This document shows, piece after piece, positions 1 through 13,049 of a stretch of DNA of 64,000 nt; the stretch's first letter is position 1, and every line of letters begins with the position of its first letter. The notes below the pieces were generated by a model. The model made no database searches. It was not told the origin of the DNA and saw only the letters and a program-made list of their open reading frames with translations. Origin of the DNA: Aeromicrobium chenweiae. Its GTDB lineage: Bacteria; Actinomycetota; Actinomycetes; Propionibacteriales; Nocardioidaceae. The DNA lies in contig NZ_CP026952.1 in the NCBI RefSeq assembly GCF_003065605.1, forward strand, positions 1,922,001 to 1,986,000, in the 5' to 3' direction. A program made the translations under genes and the position numbers.

Positions 1-546
1 GCCGCGATCGCGCTGCACCACCTCGACCCCGCCTTCGACGTGCAGGGTGGCGGGTCCGACCTGGTCTTCCCGCACCACGAGATGTCCGCCTCCGAGGCGA
101 CGGTCGCGACCGGTGAGCCGTTCGCGAAGGCCTACGTCCACGCCGGCATGGTCGGCTACGAGGGCGAGAAGATGTCCAAGTCCAAGGGCAACCTCGTGCT
201 CGTCTCCAAGCTCCGCGAGGCCGGCCACGACCCCATGGCCATCCGGCTGGCGCTCCTCGCGCACCACTACCGCAGCGACTGGGAGTGGTTCGGCACCGAG
301 ATCGAGGAGGCCGAGGCGCGGCTGGCACGCTGGCGCGACGCCGTGGCCCGCACCGTCGCGCCGTCGGGCACCGCGGTCCTCGAGCAGATCCGCGCCGCGA
401 TGGCCGACGACCTCGACGCACCCGCGGCGATCGCCGCGGTCGACGCGTGGGCCGCCGACGACTCGGCGGAGGACCCGCAGGCCGGCCGCACGGTGCGCAC
501 GGCGATCGACGCGCTGTTGGGCGTCGCGCTGCAGCCTCGGGACTAG
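1..546 (+). CDS. mshC: Mycothiol ligase MshC, C-terminal part (5' end outside window)
   Basis: The frame is open from base 1, giving the last 181 residues of a protein that is usually about 410 residues. The family joins cysteine to glucosaminyl-inositol using ATP, the third step of mycothiol synthesis in the cytoplasm; it is a paralogue of cysteinyl-tRNA synthetase. Visible are the [11 protein letters not shown] segment (metal-site histidines in this family) and the KMSKSKGN loop near residues 55-62 of the fragment. The C-terminal helical region is short and lacks a tRNA anticodon-binding domain, which favours MshC over CysS. The PAC2 gene nearby matches the M. tuberculosis order. Its TAG stop overlaps the stop of the convergent FHA gene in a shared CTAG. 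Confidence 0.93.
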   Translation, partial: AAIALHHLDPAFDVQGGGSDLVFPHHEMSASEATVATGEPFAKAYVHAGMVGYEGEKMSKSKGNLVLVSKLREAGHDPMAIRLALLAHHYRSDWEWFGTEIEEAEARLARWRDAVARTVAPSGTAVLEQIRAAMADDLDAPAAIAAVDAWAADDSAEDPQAGRTVRTAIDALLGVALQPRD

Positions 547-1433
547 AAGCTCGGCCCGCGGCGGTTCTCGGGGATCGGCTGCCGTCGCTGCCGACCCAGC
601 TCGCCGCCGATGCGTCCGCCGTACGGACGTCCGTGGTCGGCGAACTCGTCGCGGACGTACGACATGCGCCAGTCCCCGAGCTGGATGCGCGCTCCTGTGC
701 GCAGGATCTGCTCGGGCCGCTGCAGGCCCCCGACCGTGCTGAGCATGCGGGTGCTCCGGGCGACGAGGACGTACTCGTCGTCCTCGGTACGGATGATCTC
801 GGCCTGCAGCTCGTCGATGCCGTCCAGCTGGAGACCGACGCTCTCACCGCTGCCGATCGTGACACCGTCCGGCGACAGGTGGTAGACGCCGACCGGCCAC
901 GGTGCCAGCGGGTCGGAGGTGTCCGAGAGGTACAGCCGCGGGTGCCCGCCCCCGGCGGGGTCGTGCGTCGTCGATGCCACGTGGGGGAGCGTCGCCATGG
1001 ACGGCAACGGGGGCCACGGTGTGCCCGGAGGCAGACCGGGGCCCCGCAGCCGGGTCGCCCGGCTCGACGGCCGCAGCCTCGCCCGAGCCGCTGCCGCGGC
1101 CCGGGTCCAGCTGCCGAGCCGCATGTGGCGCGAGCGCGTCACGAGACGGTGCGCGGGGGAGGGCTCCACGGCCCCCAGGCTGACGATCAACCCGTCCGGG
1201 CCGGAGACGTCGACGACGAGGCCGAGCTCTGCGAGCTGCGCTGCCACCGCCCGGACGGCTGCGCGCGAAGGCTGGCCGACGAGCGACAGGATGTCGTCGC
1301 TGTGCACGCGGACCCGGTTGCCGTCGGCCGTCACCGTCGCGTGCACGTGCGCGGCGGGGTGCCCGTCACCTTCCGGGACGTCGATGTCGAACGTCAGGTC
1401 CGCCGTGAGGTGCAGTGCCGAGGACATCGTCAC
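543..1433 (-). CDS. FHA-domain protein
   Basis: A 296-residue cytoplasmic protein with no signal or membrane segment. The C-terminal third (about 185-275) reads as a forkhead-associated fold: GVTIGSGES, then hydrophobic strands and a final [12 protein letters not shown] strand. FHA domains bind phosphothreonine peptides. The N-terminal 100 residues form a beta-rich domain followed by a short helical stretch that I do not recognise, and an Arg/Ala/Pro-rich linker sits around 105-150. The GTG start overlaps the stop of the upstream 83-residue gene by 4 nt (GTGA), so the two are translationally coupled. An internal ATG two codons in is an alternative start. The kinase partner is not in the window. 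Confidence 0.75.
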   Translation of the reverse strand: MTMSSALHLTADLTFDIDVPEGDGHPAAHVHATVTADGNRVRVHSDDILSLVGQPSRAAVRAVAAQLAELGLVVDVSGPDGLIVSLGAVEPSPAHRLVTRSRHMRLGSWTRAAAAARARLRPSSRATRLRGPGLPPGTPWPPLPSMATLPHVASTTHDPAGGGHPRLYLSDTSDPLAPWPVGVYHLSPDGVTIGSGESVGLQLDGIDELQAEIIRTEDDEYVLVARSTRMLSTVGGLQRPEQILRTGARIQLGDWRMSYVRDEFADHGRPYGGRIGGELGRQRRQPIPENRRGPSF

Positions 1434-1681
1434 TCCCCGGGCCGGTCGGCGCCCGCCGCCGGGTCGTCACTGGTCGTGACGCGCAGCGTCCCGCTGACCT
1501 TCCAGGTCGCCCGGGGCGCCTGCGGACCGGTGTCGCGAGGCACCTCGATCTCCATGTCGACGAACTCGTAGCTCACCGCTGCACCCTTGCCGGTCAGGTA
1601 GCTCCACATCTCGCGGCCCAGGTCCGCCCAGTCGCTGACCGGCTGGATGGTGGGCGAGGTGACGTTCTCGTGAGTGCTCAT
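1430..1681 (-). CDS. Small hypothetical protein coupled to the FHA gene
   Basis: An 83-residue acidic protein. The ATG at 1681 has a good ribosome site (GAGGAG) about 5 nt upstream, and the TGA stop overlaps the GTG start of the FHA gene. The middle (residues 20-70) alternates polar and hydrophobic residues as in a small beta-sandwich: VSYEFVDMEIEVP followed by ATWKVSGTLRV. The layout faintly recalls the small 'trypco' domains that accompany signalling proteins in actinobacteria, but this is a resemblance, not an assignment. The strict coupling suggests it works with the FHA protein. No catalytic motif is visible. Confidence 0.65.
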   Translation of the reverse strand: MSTHENVTSPTIQPVSDWADLGREMWSYLTGKGAAVSYEFVDMEIEVPRDTGPQAPRATWKVSGTLRVTTSDDPAAGADRPGE

Positions 1682-1778
1682 GATTGCTCCTCGAGTCACA
1701 CGGGCGGGGGATGCCGCCCCCTCCTTCGAGAGTCCCACCGATACCGGCGGGCGCAAATCGTGATCGGCTCCCGGGCCG

Positions 1779-2183
1779 TCAGCCGCCCGGCCCGCAGGAG
1801 TCGCTCCCGCTGTAGCAGGGGTCGTAGTTCGCGGGCAGCTCGTACGTGGGCGGGTCCGGCTTCCACCGGTCGCTCGGCACCGCGAACACGAAGGAGACGA
1901 CCACGGCCAGGACGACGCCGATCGTCGCCGGGACGCCCAGCCACCGGCTGCCGGCCACCAGCGCCGCAACGGCGCTGACGACCATGGCGGTGATGCAGAT
2001 CGACGCGGTCCACACGTACCGGTGGACCTGGGACGCCGTGGGGTCGGCCACCTCGCCGAAGACGAAATAGACCTCCGTGAACTGCCAGACCAGGGCCAGT
2101 GTCGAGAAGATCCCCACGCCCAGGCAGAAGCCCGAGACCAGCCGTGAGCGAATGCCGTCGCTCGGACCCCGATCCGTGGACAC
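1779..2183 (-). CDS. Small membrane protein of unknown function
   Basis: About 134 residues with three likely membrane spans: roughly residues 15-38, 55-80 and 84-105. A short polar tail contains two cysteines (PCYSGSDSC) and ends in glycines. Three GTG codons occur in a row at 2189, 2186 and 2183. I chose the third because a TAGGGT hexamer at 2190-2195 lies six bases before it, as in a leaderless transcript. The tail cysteines could form a disulphide if that end faces outward. It is the first gene of the leftward group that continues with the 83-residue protein (97-nt gap) and the FHA protein. No family recognised. Confidence 0.6.
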   Translation of the reverse strand: MSTDRGPSDGIRSRLVSGFCLGVGIFSTLALVWQFTEVYFVFGEVADPTASQVHRYVWTASICITAMVVSAVAALVAGSRWLGVPATIGVVLAVVVSFVFAVPSDRWKPDPPTYELPANYDPCYSGSDSCGPGG

Positions 2184-2189
2184 CACCAC

Positions 2190-2195
2190 ACCCTA
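2190..2195 (-). promoter_or_regulatory. -10 element, leaderless start of membrane-protein gene
   Basis: TAGGGT on the minus strand, six bases upstream of the third GTG of a GTG triplet. It fits the actinobacterial TANNNT -10 consensus. Confidence 0.5.
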
Positions 2196-2211
2196 GACGG
2201 TGCGGGCGCCT

Positions 2212-3063
2212 CTACTCGGGATCGACGTTGCGGCGACGCAGGTAGCGCTCGAACTCGCGCGCGATCGCGTCGCCCGACGCCTCCGGCAGCTCGCTGGTGT
2301 CCTGCTCGTTCTCGAGCGCTTCGACGTACTCGGCGATCTCGTCGTCCCGCGACGTGAGGTCCTCGGCCCCGCGCTGCCAGGCCTCGGCCATCTCGACCAG
2401 GACCCCCTGGGGCAACGGCAGGCCCATCGCGTCCTCGAGCGCGCCCAGCAGCGCCAGCGTGGCCTTGGGGCACGGCGGCTCGGCCAGGTAGTGGGGGACC
2501 GCGGCCCAGAGCGAGGCGGCCGCGATGCCCTCGGCCGCCGCCATCTCGTTGAGCACCGACGTGATGCCGACGGGCCCCGTGTAGCGCGACGGCGTCAGCG
2601 ACATGCGCTCCATCAGTCGGGGATCGCTCGTCGACCCGCTGACCGGCACGGGGCGGGTGTGCGGCGAGTCCGCGAGGAGGGCACCGAGCGTCACCAGCTC
2701 GGTGACGCCGGCCAGCTTGGCGACCCCGATCACGGTCGAGCAGAAGGTCTTCCAGCGGAAGTTGGGCTCGGGGGCCCGCAGCAGCAGCACGTCACGGTCC
2801 CCGCGCCGGGGACGGGCGTGGTAGATCGCCGGAGCCGGCCACGTGATGACCCGCTCGCCGCGGTCGCTCGTGCCCACCTCCGGACGCTGCACCTGGAAGT
2901 CGTAGAAGTCCTCGGGGTCCAGCTCGATGAGCAGCTCGGCGTCCCACTCCTCGATGAGGTGGTCGACGGTGCCCGACGCGGCGTCGGCCGCGTCGTTCCA
3001 TCCCTCGAACGCCGCGACCATCCAGGGATTGCGCAGCGGCGGGATATCAGCGCTTGAAGTCAC
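2212..3063 (-). CDS. PAC2 family protein
   Basis: A 283-residue protein of the PAC2 (proteasome assembly chaperone 2-like) family, homologous in place and sequence type to Rv2125. The N-terminal PPLRNPWMVAAFEGWNDA block and the GVTELVTLGALLAD and GPVGITSVLNE segments are typical. The archaeal and eukaryotic relatives help assemble proteasomes; the actinobacterial role is not settled, and its position near mshC and the proteasome genes is only suggestive. The C-terminal 80 residues are acidic and helical. The start is GTG at 3063, chosen because TAGGGT lies six bases upstream. Confidence 0.88.
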   Translation of the reverse strand: MTSSADIPPLRNPWMVAAFEGWNDAADAASGTVDHLIEEWDAELLIELDPEDFYDFQVQRPEVGTSDRGERVITWPAPAIYHARPRRGDRDVLLLRAPEPNFRWKTFCSTVIGVAKLAGVTELVTLGALLADSPHTRPVPVSGSTSDPRLMERMSLTPSRYTGPVGITSVLNEMAAAEGIAAASLWAAVPHYLAEPPCPKATLALLGALEDAMGLPLPQGVLVEMAEAWQRGAEDLTSRDDEIAEYVEALENEQDTSELPEASGDAIAREFERYLRRRNVDPE

Positions 3064-3069
3064 GTCCCA

Positions 3070-3075
3070 ACCCTA
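3070..3075 (-). promoter_or_regulatory. -10 element of the PAC2 gene
   Basis: TAGGGT followed by six bases and the GTG start at 3063, which predicts a leaderless mRNA. Confidence 0.55.
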
Positions 3076-3171
3076 GCCCGGCCTGACCATGGCGAGCGAA
3101 GCGAGCAGGCGGCCGGGTCGAGCGCCTGCGCGAGACCCGGGATGAGCGCGAGGAACGAGCGCGCCCGCCTA

Positions 3172-6972
<3,801 letters not shown>

Positions 6973-7148
6973 AAGCATTCCTCGAGGTGCGATGGGCGAA
7001 GGAGTGCTGGGGAACTCCAGCCGGCGGCGGGCTCGCCTGGGCCTCGGGGGTTCCCGAACTACGGCTCCATTGTCGCATGATCGCCAAGGGCACCGGGGAC
7101 ATCGACCCCGGCGTGGACAGCGCTCCCGAGCGACGCGGTCTGCTCGAC

Positions 7149-7154
7149 TACCGT
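7149..7154 (+). promoter_or_regulatory. -10 element of the HAD hydrolase gene
   Basis: TACCGT, then seven bases, then GTG at 7162. It supports that start over the GTG at 7153, which would overlap the hexamer. Confidence 0.45.
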
Positions 7155-7161
7155 GGGGCCG

Positions 7162-7806
7162 GTGACCTCCTACTCCGCCGTCCTGTGGGACCTCGACGGC
7201 ACGATCGTCGACACCGAGCCGCTGTGGATGGCCGCCGAGCACGAGCTCGCCGCGTCGCACGGCAAGATCTGGACCGAGGAGGACGCCCTCCAGCTCGTCG
7301 GCAACTCGCTCATCGCGTCGGGGGAGTACATCCGCGACACGCTCGAGATCGACATGACCGCCGAGCAGATCGTCGACCACCTCGTCGAGCGGCTGGCCGC
7401 GGCACTGAGCAAGGACGTCGTCTGGCGACCCGGCGCCCGTGAGCTCATCGAGGCGCTGGCCGCTCAGGGCGTGCCGCAGGCCCTGGTGACCATGTCGTAC
7501 GTCCAGATCGCCGAGCCGATCGCCTCCGCGCTCCCGTTCGCCGCGGTGGTCACGGGAGACGCCGTCACCCGCCCGAAGCCGTTCCCCGACCCGTACCTGC
7601 GCGCCGCCGAGCTGCTGGGTGTGGACGCCACCAAGTGCCTCGCGATCGAGGACTCCGCCACCGGCGCCGCCTCCGCGACCGCAGCGGGCTGCGACGTCCT
7701 CGTCGTCCCGCACTTCGTGCACGTGCCGGAGGCGGATCGCCGGGTGCAGATCCCGACCCTGGTCGGGCTCAGCCCGGACGATCTCGACGGCCTCTTCGGT
7801 CTCTGA
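7162..7806 (+). CDS. HAD-superfamily phosphatase (beta-phosphoglucomutase-like)
   Basis: About 214 residues. Motif I is [14 protein letters not shown], with the nucleophilic and acid/base aspartates near residues 10 and 12. Motif II is the LVTMS serine/threonine segment. The motif III lysine lies in [11 protein letters not shown], and motif IV is AIEDSATGA. The helical cap between motifs I and II places it in the phosphatase/phosphomutase-like subfamily I. The substrate cannot be read from the sequence. It is transcribed divergently from metH, and a related phosphatase sits next to metH in many actinobacteria. The start was chosen from the leaderless signature. Confidence 0.88.
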   Translation: MTSYSAVLWDLDGTIVDTEPLWMAAEHELAASHGKIWTEEDALQLVGNSLIASGEYIRDTLEIDMTAEQIVDHLVERLAAALSKDVVWRPGARELIEALAAQGVPQALVTMSYVQIAEPIASALPFAAVVTGDAVTRPKPFPDPYLRAAELLGVDATKCLAIEDSATGAASATAAGCDVLVVPHFVHVPEADRRVQIPTLVGLSPDDLDGLFGL

Positions 7807-7848
7807 CGCCCGTTGCGGCACCGCCCCGCCGCGGGGCCGGTGGTCCTG

Positions 7849-7895
7849 CCACCGTACGACCGGGAGATCGGGCCCAAACGGTGGCGTACGCACCG
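7849..7895. repeat. Intergenic hairpin repeat, copy A
   Basis: An eight-base arm (7848-7855) pairs with 7878-7885 across a 22-base loop. It is followed at once by a near-palindrome centred on GCGTACGC. The right arm plus palindrome (7874-7895) matches the 60.6 kb copies at 20 of 22 positions. It lies between the HAD gene and the site-2 protease, overlapping no gene. Confidence 0.65.
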
Positions 7896-7919
7896 CTCGG
7901 CGGCCGTGCGGTCACCCGT

Positions 7920-7925
7920 TAGGTT
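7920..7925 (+). promoter_or_regulatory. -10 element of the site-2 protease gene
   Basis: TAGGTT, then six bases, then the GTG start at 7932. Only about 25 bases separate it from the intergenic repeat, so the repeat lies in the -35 neighbourhood. Confidence 0.5.
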
Positions 7926-7931
7926 GGGACG

Positions 7932-8867
7932 GTGAGCTCCACCCAACGACCCGGCACGTGGCGGATCGGACGGATCGCCGGCGTCGACCTGCTGATCAAG
8001 CCGTCGCTGCTGCTCATGGGTGCTGCTCTCGTCGTGGTGTTCGCGCCCCGCTACGAGGACCGGTCCGACACGAGCCCCTACGTCCTGGCTGCGGTGTTCG
8101 TCGTGGCCCTGTACGTGTCCGTGCTCGTGCACGAGATCGCGCACGTCCTGGTCGCGCGCGGCTACCGGATGCAGGTCGACTCGGTGACCCTGCACCTGCT
8201 CGGCGGCGAGACGCTGATCAAGGGCGAGAGCCGCACGCCGGGCCAGGAGCTGGTCACCTCGATCGCCGGTCCGGCCGCGTCCTTCGCGATCGCCCTCGGC
8301 GCCTTCGCGGTCTCCGGCGCGATGGACATCAACACGACGTCCGACATCATCTACTCGATCGCGTTCGTCAACCTGATCGTCGCGGCGTTCAACATGCTGC
8401 CGGGTCTCCCGCTGGACGGCGGACGCGTCTTCCGGGCGATCATCTGGAAGGTCACCGGCGACGAGGAGAGCGGGATCCGTATCGCCGCCTGGATCGGCCG
8501 GTTCGCGGCCGTGGCGCTGGTCGCGGCCACGCTGTGGTTCATCGGCGACGTGCAGGACACCGCGATCAACGTCCTCATCGCGGTCTTCGTCGCGTTCTTC
8601 CTCTGGCAGGGCGCCGGGGACGCGCTGCACAACGTCGGACAGGCCGCCCGCATCAACGGGCTGGTCGCGCGCGAGATAGGGTTCCCCGGCGCCACCCCGC
8701 CGCCCAACGCCGAGACGTTGTCGGCGGATCTTCGAGGTCCCGACCTGCTGCGCGCCATGGCGGCGCGGCCGGCCGAGGCCTATGCCCTGACCGAAGCCGA
8801 CGGAAGCGTGTTCGGTGTCCTCACCACACGCGCCGTCGACGAAGCCTATAGAGCGAGCCGCCGATGA
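7932..8867 (+). CDS. Site-2 protease-type membrane metalloprotease (M50)
   Basis: 311 residues, several membrane spans. The zinc motif HEIAH is at residues 67-71 inside a hydrophobic helix, and the third ligand lies in NMLPGLPLDGGR near residue 160, the LDG motif of intramembrane site-2 proteases. A hydrophilic C-terminal segment of about 90 residues ends in a half CBS-like stretch (ADGSVFGVLTTRAVDEAY). The family cleaves membrane-bound regulators, such as anti-sigma factors. The last four bases overlap the start of trmI (ATGA), so both are probably one operon, as in other actinobacteria. No PDZ domain is present, unlike Rip1/RseP. Confidence 0.9.
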   Translation: MSSTQRPGTWRIGRIAGVDLLIKPSLLLMGAALVVVFAPRYEDRSDTSPYVLAAVFVVALYVSVLVHEIAHVLVARGYRMQVDSVTLHLLGGETLIKGESRTPGQELVTSIAGPAASFAIALGAFAVSGAMDINTTSDIIYSIAFVNLIVAAFNMLPGLPLDGGRVFRAIIWKVTGDEESGIRIAAWIGRFAAVALVAATLWFIGDVQDTAINVLIAVFVAFFLWQGAGDALHNVGQAARINGLVAREIGFPGATPPPNAETLSADLRGPDLLRAMAARPAEAYALTEADGSVFGVLTTRAVDEAYRASRR

Positions 8868-9754
8868 CCTCCTTCACCCGCAGTGGACCCCTTCTCGAGG
8901 GGGAGTGGGTGCGACTGACCGACCCCAAGGGCCGCAAGCACAACGTGCAGCTCGAGGCCGGTCGCGAGTTCTCGACCAAGAAGGGCCAGATCAAGCACGA
9001 CGACATGATCGGGCAGCCCGAGGGCATCGTGATCCAGTCGTCGATGGAGTTCCCGTACCAGGTCTTCCGTCCGCTGCTGTTCGAGTACGTCGTCTCGATG
9101 CCGCGCGGCGCCGCGATCATCTACCCCAAGGACGCCGCGCAGATCGTCGCGCAGGCCGACATCTACCCCGGGGCCCGCGTGGTCGAGGCCGGCGCCGGGT
9201 CCGGCAGCCTGACGGCGTACCTGTTGCGGGCGATCGGCCCGACCGGCACGCTCGGCTCGTACGAGCTGCGCGAGGAGTTCGCCGAGAACGTCACCAAGAA
9301 CGTGCACCAGGTCGCCGGCACGGACCTGCCGGGCTGGACGCTGACGGTCGGGGACGTGCGCGACGTCATCACCGAGACCGAGATCGACCGGCTGATCCTC
9401 GACATGGTCGACCCGTGGACGTGCATCCCGCTCGCGGCAGAGCGTCTCGTGCCCGGTGGAATCGTCTGCGCGTACGTCGCGACGACCACGCAGCTGTCGC
9501 TGTTCGTGGAGACGGTCCGTGCCGACGGCGGGTTCACCGAGCCCCGCGCCTGGGAGACGCTTGAGCGCGACTGGCACCTCGAGGGGCTCGCCGTCCGGCC
9601 GCAGCACAAGATGAACGGTCACACCGCGTTCCTGGTGACGGCCCGCCGGATGGCTCCCGGTTACCGCTCGATGGGCACGTCGCGGCGCCCGGCGCCCGGC
9701 GCGTACGGACCCGACTACAAGGGACCTCGGCCCGCCGGCCTCGACGACGCGTAG
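8864..9754 (+). CDS. trmI: tRNA (adenine-58-N1)-methyltransferase TrmI
   Basis: 296 residues. An N-terminal small beta domain (1-85) leads into a Rossmann methyltransferase fold with the SAM motif [11 protein letters not shown] at 107-117. The DMVDPW segment near residue 180 is the family's catalytic/adenine-binding region. TrmI methylates A58 in the T-loop of tRNAs as a homotetramer. The C-terminal 30 residues are Arg/Pro-rich and look disordered. It lies just before arc, the usual actinobacterial order (Rv2118c-Rv2115c). Confidence 0.95.
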   Translation: MTSFTRSGPLLEGEWVRLTDPKGRKHNVQLEAGREFSTKKGQIKHDDMIGQPEGIVIQSSMEFPYQVFRPLLFEYVVSMPRGAAIIYPKDAAQIVAQADIYPGARVVEAGAGSGSLTAYLLRAIGPTGTLGSYELREEFAENVTKNVHQVAGTDLPGWTLTVGDVRDVITETEIDRLILDMVDPWTCIPLAAERLVPGGIVCAYVATTTQLSLFVETVRADGGFTEPRAWETLERDWHLEGLAVRPQHKMNGHTAFLVTARRMAPGYRSMGTSRRPAPGAYGPDYKGPRPAGLDDA

Positions 9755-9861
9755 CGACCTTCCTGCAACCTCCGCCGCACGACACTCGGGCCTGTGTCCG
9801 AGATGACCGCGCGCTTGTGGTGGCTGCAGGTAGGGTCGTGCGTACGAGCAGGAGGTGTCTG

Positions 9862-11598
9862 ATGAGTGATGACAAGCACACCGGCATGAGTGGTCCGGCG
9901 GGCAGTTCGGACCAGGAGATCGCGTACTTGCGTGCGGAGGTCGAGCACCTGCGCCGCCGTCTGGGCACCGAACGGTCGACCGACTCGCGCCTGTCCGAGC
10001 TCGAGGCGAAGCTCTCGGCCACCAGCAGCCAGAACGAGCGGCTGACCACGACACTGCGCGAGGCGCGTGACCAGATCGTCACCCTCAAGGAGGAGGTCGA
10101 CCGGCTGGCCCAGCCGCCGACCGGCTTCGGCACCTTCCTGCAGCGCAACGACGACGACTCGGTCGACGTGTTCACGGGCGGTCGCAAGATGCGCGTGAAC
10201 GTCAGCCCCTCGGTCGACAAGGACGCCCTGCGCAAGGGCCAGGAAGTCATCCTCAACGAGGCGATGAACGTCGTCACGGCGCTGGAGTTCGAGCAGACCG
10301 GCGAGGTCGTCACGCTCAAGGAGATCCTGGCCGACGGCCAGCGGGCCCTCGTCATCGGCAACGCCGACGAGGAGCGCGTCGTGCGCCTGGCCGAGCCGCT
10401 GATGGGACTGAAGATCCGCGCCGGCGACTCGCTGCTGCTCGACGGACGGTCCGGCTACGTCTACGAGCGGGTCCCGAAGTCCGAGGTCGAGGAGCTCGTC
10501 CTGGAGGAGGTCCCCGACATCGACTACGAGTCGATCGGCGGCCTGCGGGGCCAGATCGAGTCCATCCGCGACGCGGTCGAGCTGCCCTACCTGCACCCCG
10601 ACATCTTCATCGAGCACGAGCTGAAGCCGCCCAAGGGCGTGCTGCTCTACGGCCCTCCCGGCTGCGGCAAGACCATGATCGCCAAGGCGGTCGCGGCGTC
10701 GCTGGCCAAGAAGGTCTCGGAGAAGACCGGCGAGGAGGGTCGCTCGTTCTTCCTCAACATCAAGGGTCCCGAGCTGCTCAACAAGTACGTCGGTGAGACC
10801 GAGCGGCACATCCGCCTCGTCTTCCAGCGGGCCCGTGAGAAGGCCAGCGAGGGCACCCCGGTCATCGTGTTCTTCGACGAGATGGACTCCCTGTTCCGCA
10901 CCCGCGGCTCCGGCGTCTCCTCCGACGTGGAGAACACGATCGTCCCGCAGCTGCTCAGCGAGATCGACGGGGTCGAGGGCCTCGAGAACGTCCTGGTCAT
11001 CGGTGCCTCGAACCGCGAGGACATGATCGACCCGGCGATCCTGCGTCCGGGACGCCTCGACGTCAAGATCAAGATTGAGCGGCCCGACGCGGAGTCGGCG
11101 CGTGACATCTTCAGCAAGTACCTCACCGCAAGCCTGCCGCTGCACGCGGACGACCTGGCCGAGTGGGGTGGCAACCGTCAGGACACTGTCGACGGGATGA
11201 TCCAGCGCACCGTGGAGCGGATGTACACCGAGTCCGAGGACAACCAGTTCCTCGAGGTCACGTACGCCAACGGCGACAAGGAGGTCCTGTACTTCAAGGA
11301 CTTCAACTCCGGCGCCATGATCCAGAACATCGTCGACCGCGCGAAGAAGATGGCCATCAAGGACCTCCTCGAGCACGGGCAGCGCGGACTGCGGGTGCAG
11401 CACATGCTGCAGGCGTGCCTCGACGAGTTCAAGGAGAACGAGGACCTGCCCAACACGACCAACCCCGACGACTGGGCGCGGATCTCGGGCAAGAAGGGTG
11501 AGCGCATCGTGTTCATCCGGACCCTGATCTCCGGCAAGAGCGGCAACGAGCCGGGTCGGTCGATCGACACGGTCGCCAACACCGGTCAGTACCTCTGA
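9862..11598 (+). CDS. arc: Proteasome-activating ATPase Arc/Mpa
   Basis: 578 residues. The hexameric AAA ATPase unfolds pupylated proteins and feeds them to the 20S core. In order: N-terminal coiled coil (about 18-80) that binds Pup; two OB-fold domains (about 85-225); AAA domain with Walker A GPPGCGKT near 264-271 and Walker B VIVFFDE near 334-340; and an arginine-finger region (LRPGRLD). It ends in GQYL, the C-terminal tail known to dock into PrcA and open the gate. The ATG at 9862 has AGGAGG about seven bases upstream; an in-frame upstream start lacks one. A TAGGGT -10 lies at 9830-9835. Confidence 0.97.
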   Translation: MSDDKHTGMSGPAGSSDQEIAYLRAEVEHLRRRLGTERSTDSRLSELEAKLSATSSQNERLTTTLREARDQIVTLKEEVDRLAQPPTGFGTFLQRNDDDSVDVFTGGRKMRVNVSPSVDKDALRKGQEVILNEAMNVVTALEFEQTGEVVTLKEILADGQRALVIGNADEERVVRLAEPLMGLKIRAGDSLLLDGRSGYVYERVPKSEVEELVLEEVPDIDYESIGGLRGQIESIRDAVELPYLHPDIFIEHELKPPKGVLLYGPPGCGKTMIAKAVAASLAKKVSEKTGEEGRSFFLNIKGPELLNKYVGETERHIRLVFQRAREKASEGTPVIVFFDEMDSLFRTRGSGVSSDVENTIVPQLLSEIDGVEGLENVLVIGASNREDMIDPAILRPGRLDVKIKIERPDAESARDIFSKYLTASLPLHADDLAEWGGNRQDTVDGMIQRTVERMYTESEDNQFLEVTYANGDKEVLYFKDFNSGAMIQNIVDRAKKMAIKDLLEHGQRGLRVQHMLQACLDEFKENEDLPNTTNPDDWARISGKKGERIVFIRTLISGKSGNEPGRSIDTVANTGQYL

Positions 11599-11605
11599 CG
11601 CATCG

Positions 11606-12091
11606 ATGGAGAGCCACACCTCGACGCACGACCTCCGGGTCGTCTCGTACGCGAGCGACGACGCACAGCTGCTGACCGCCGAGGTCCAGGCCGAGTACGG
11701 TCGTCGCTACGGCGGCGACGGCGACGTCTCACCGATCGACGTGCACCAGTTCGACCCGCCCGGCGGGCACTTCGTGATGGTCTACGTCGACGGCGTCCCG
11801 GCCGCGATGGGCGGCTGGCGCCGGGGCGGGCCGGCAGGGGAGTCCGACGCCGAGATCAAGCGGATGTACGTCCGCCCGGCGTACGCCCGGCGGGGGCTGG
11901 CGCGGGAGATCCTGGCCGAGCTGGAGCGCTCGGCCGCCGCTGCGGGCATCACGCGCCTGGTGCTGGAGACCGGCACCAAGCAGCCCGAGGCCATCGCCCT
12001 GTACCACTCGGCCGGCTATGTCGAGGTCCCGAAGTTCGGCTTCTACCGCGACTACGACGACAGCGTGCACCTGGGCAAGATCATCGCCTGA
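11606..12091 (+). CDS. GNAT-family N-acetyltransferase
   Basis: 161 residues. The acetyl-CoA signature is seen as IKRMYVRPAYARRGLAREIL (about 86-105), followed by the LVLETGTKQPEAIALYHSAGY block typical of the fold. It starts only seven bases after the arc stop, so it probably reads through from arc. The acyl acceptor is unknown. It belongs to the small accessory block inserted between arc and dop and ends three bases from the convergent EamA gene. Confidence 0.85.
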   Translation: MESHTSTHDLRVVSYASDDAQLLTAEVQAEYGRRYGGDGDVSPIDVHQFDPPGGHFVMVYVDGVPAAMGGWRRGGPAGESDAEIKRMYVRPAYARRGLAREILAELERSAAAAGITRLVLETGTKQPEAIALYHSAGYVEVPKFGFYRDYDDSVHLGKIIA

Positions 12092-12094
12092 CCG

Positions 12095-12991
12095 TCACGC
12101 GCGCACCTCGGTCCTCACCTTCGCTGGAGGGCGCAGGGCCACTGCCACGCCCACTGCGGCCACGGCCAGCCCGGCGAGGCCCAGCGCCGAGACCCTGTCC
12201 CCGAACATCAGGGCGGCCCACAGCATGGTGGTGGGCGGGGTGAGGTAGAGCCACGTGCTGGCCCGCGTCGCGCCCTGGGTGCGGGTCACGTAGAGGTAGG
12301 AGCCGTAGCCGCCGAAGCTCGACAGCAGCACGACCCAAGCGATCGCGACCCAGAACGCCCCGGCTGTCGGCACGCCCGTCGTCCCGTCGACGAGCGCCAG
12401 CACCGAGAACGCGACAGCGCCCGTGAGCGTCTGGATCGTCAGCGAGACCAGCATGGACTCCGGCGGCTGCCACCTCTGCTCGAGCACGGTCCCGCACGAC
12501 AGCGCCAGCATGCCGCCGACGGGCAGGAGGTAGACCCACCACGCGGCTCCGCCGGCGGAGAGGTCGCCGCCCACCACCAGGATCACGCCGACCAGGCCGA
12601 GCGCGAGACCGACGAGCTGGGCCCTCCGGGCGCGCTCCCCGAGCGCCAGGACCGCGAGCGCAATCACCACGAGCGGCTGCAGGGAGGCGATCAGCGAGGT
12701 CGTGCCGGCCGCCGCGCCGAGCCCCACCCCGCCGACGATCAGCCCGAGGTACGCCACCTGGATCAGCAGCCCCAGCACGACCTGCCGGCCGAGGGTGTGG
12801 CGGTCGAATCGCACGCGCCGCCAGGCGCAGATCGCCACGAGGATCGCCGCGGCGACCAGGTACCGCCACCACAGCACGGCGGACGCTGGCGCCTCGCGGG
12901 TGCCGAGCTCCGCGCCGATGAATCCCGAGCTCCACAGGATCACCAGCGCCACCGAGGGGGCGACCGTGGTGCGGAGCAGCTGTGGCGACAT
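12095..12991 (-). CDS. EamA/DMT-superfamily exporter
   Basis: 298 residues with about ten hydrophobic helices in two repeated five-helix halves, the drug/metabolite transporter arrangement. Typical elements are PSVALVILWSSGFIGAE at the start, a GE(R) turn after helix 4 (ALGERARRAQ), and a second-half STWLYLTPPTTMLWA. The substrate is unknown. The ATG at 12991 was chosen because it begins directly before the first membrane helix. It is divergent from the TetR gene at 13050, and the shared 58-base gap contains a perfect palindrome, so the TetR protein is the likely repressor. Confidence 0.87.
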   Translation of the reverse strand: MSPQLLRTTVAPSVALVILWSSGFIGAELGTREAPASAVLWWRYLVAAAILVAICAWRRVRFDRHTLGRQVVLGLLIQVAYLGLIVGGVGLGAAAGTTSLIASLQPLVVIALAVLALGERARRAQLVGLALGLVGVILVVGGDLSAGGAAWWVYLLPVGGMLALSCGTVLEQRWQPPESMLVSLTIQTLTGAVAFSVLALVDGTTGVPTAGAFWVAIAWVVLLSSFGGYGSYLYVTRTQGATRASTWLYLTPPTTMLWAALMFGDRVSALGLAGLAVAAVGVAVALRPPAKVRTEVRA

Positions 12992-13016
12992 GCGCCCAGA
13001 TAACCACACCGGTCGG

Positions 13017-13031
13017 TATACTTTCAGTATA
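13017..13031. promoter_or_regulatory. Palindromic operator between EamA and TetR genes
   Basis: TATACT, three bases, AGTATA: a perfect six-base inverted repeat in an otherwise GC-rich gap between two divergent genes. It is the only such AT-rich palindrome here and the natural candidate for the neighbouring TetR protein's binding site. Confidence 0.65.
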
Positions 13032-13049
13032 GATCCGGGAGGAACCCAG

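Noticed and set aside
6979..7152. Cobalamin riboswitch upstream of metH
   Set aside because: The gap is short and I cannot find the B12-box core; only a small GC hairpin is present.
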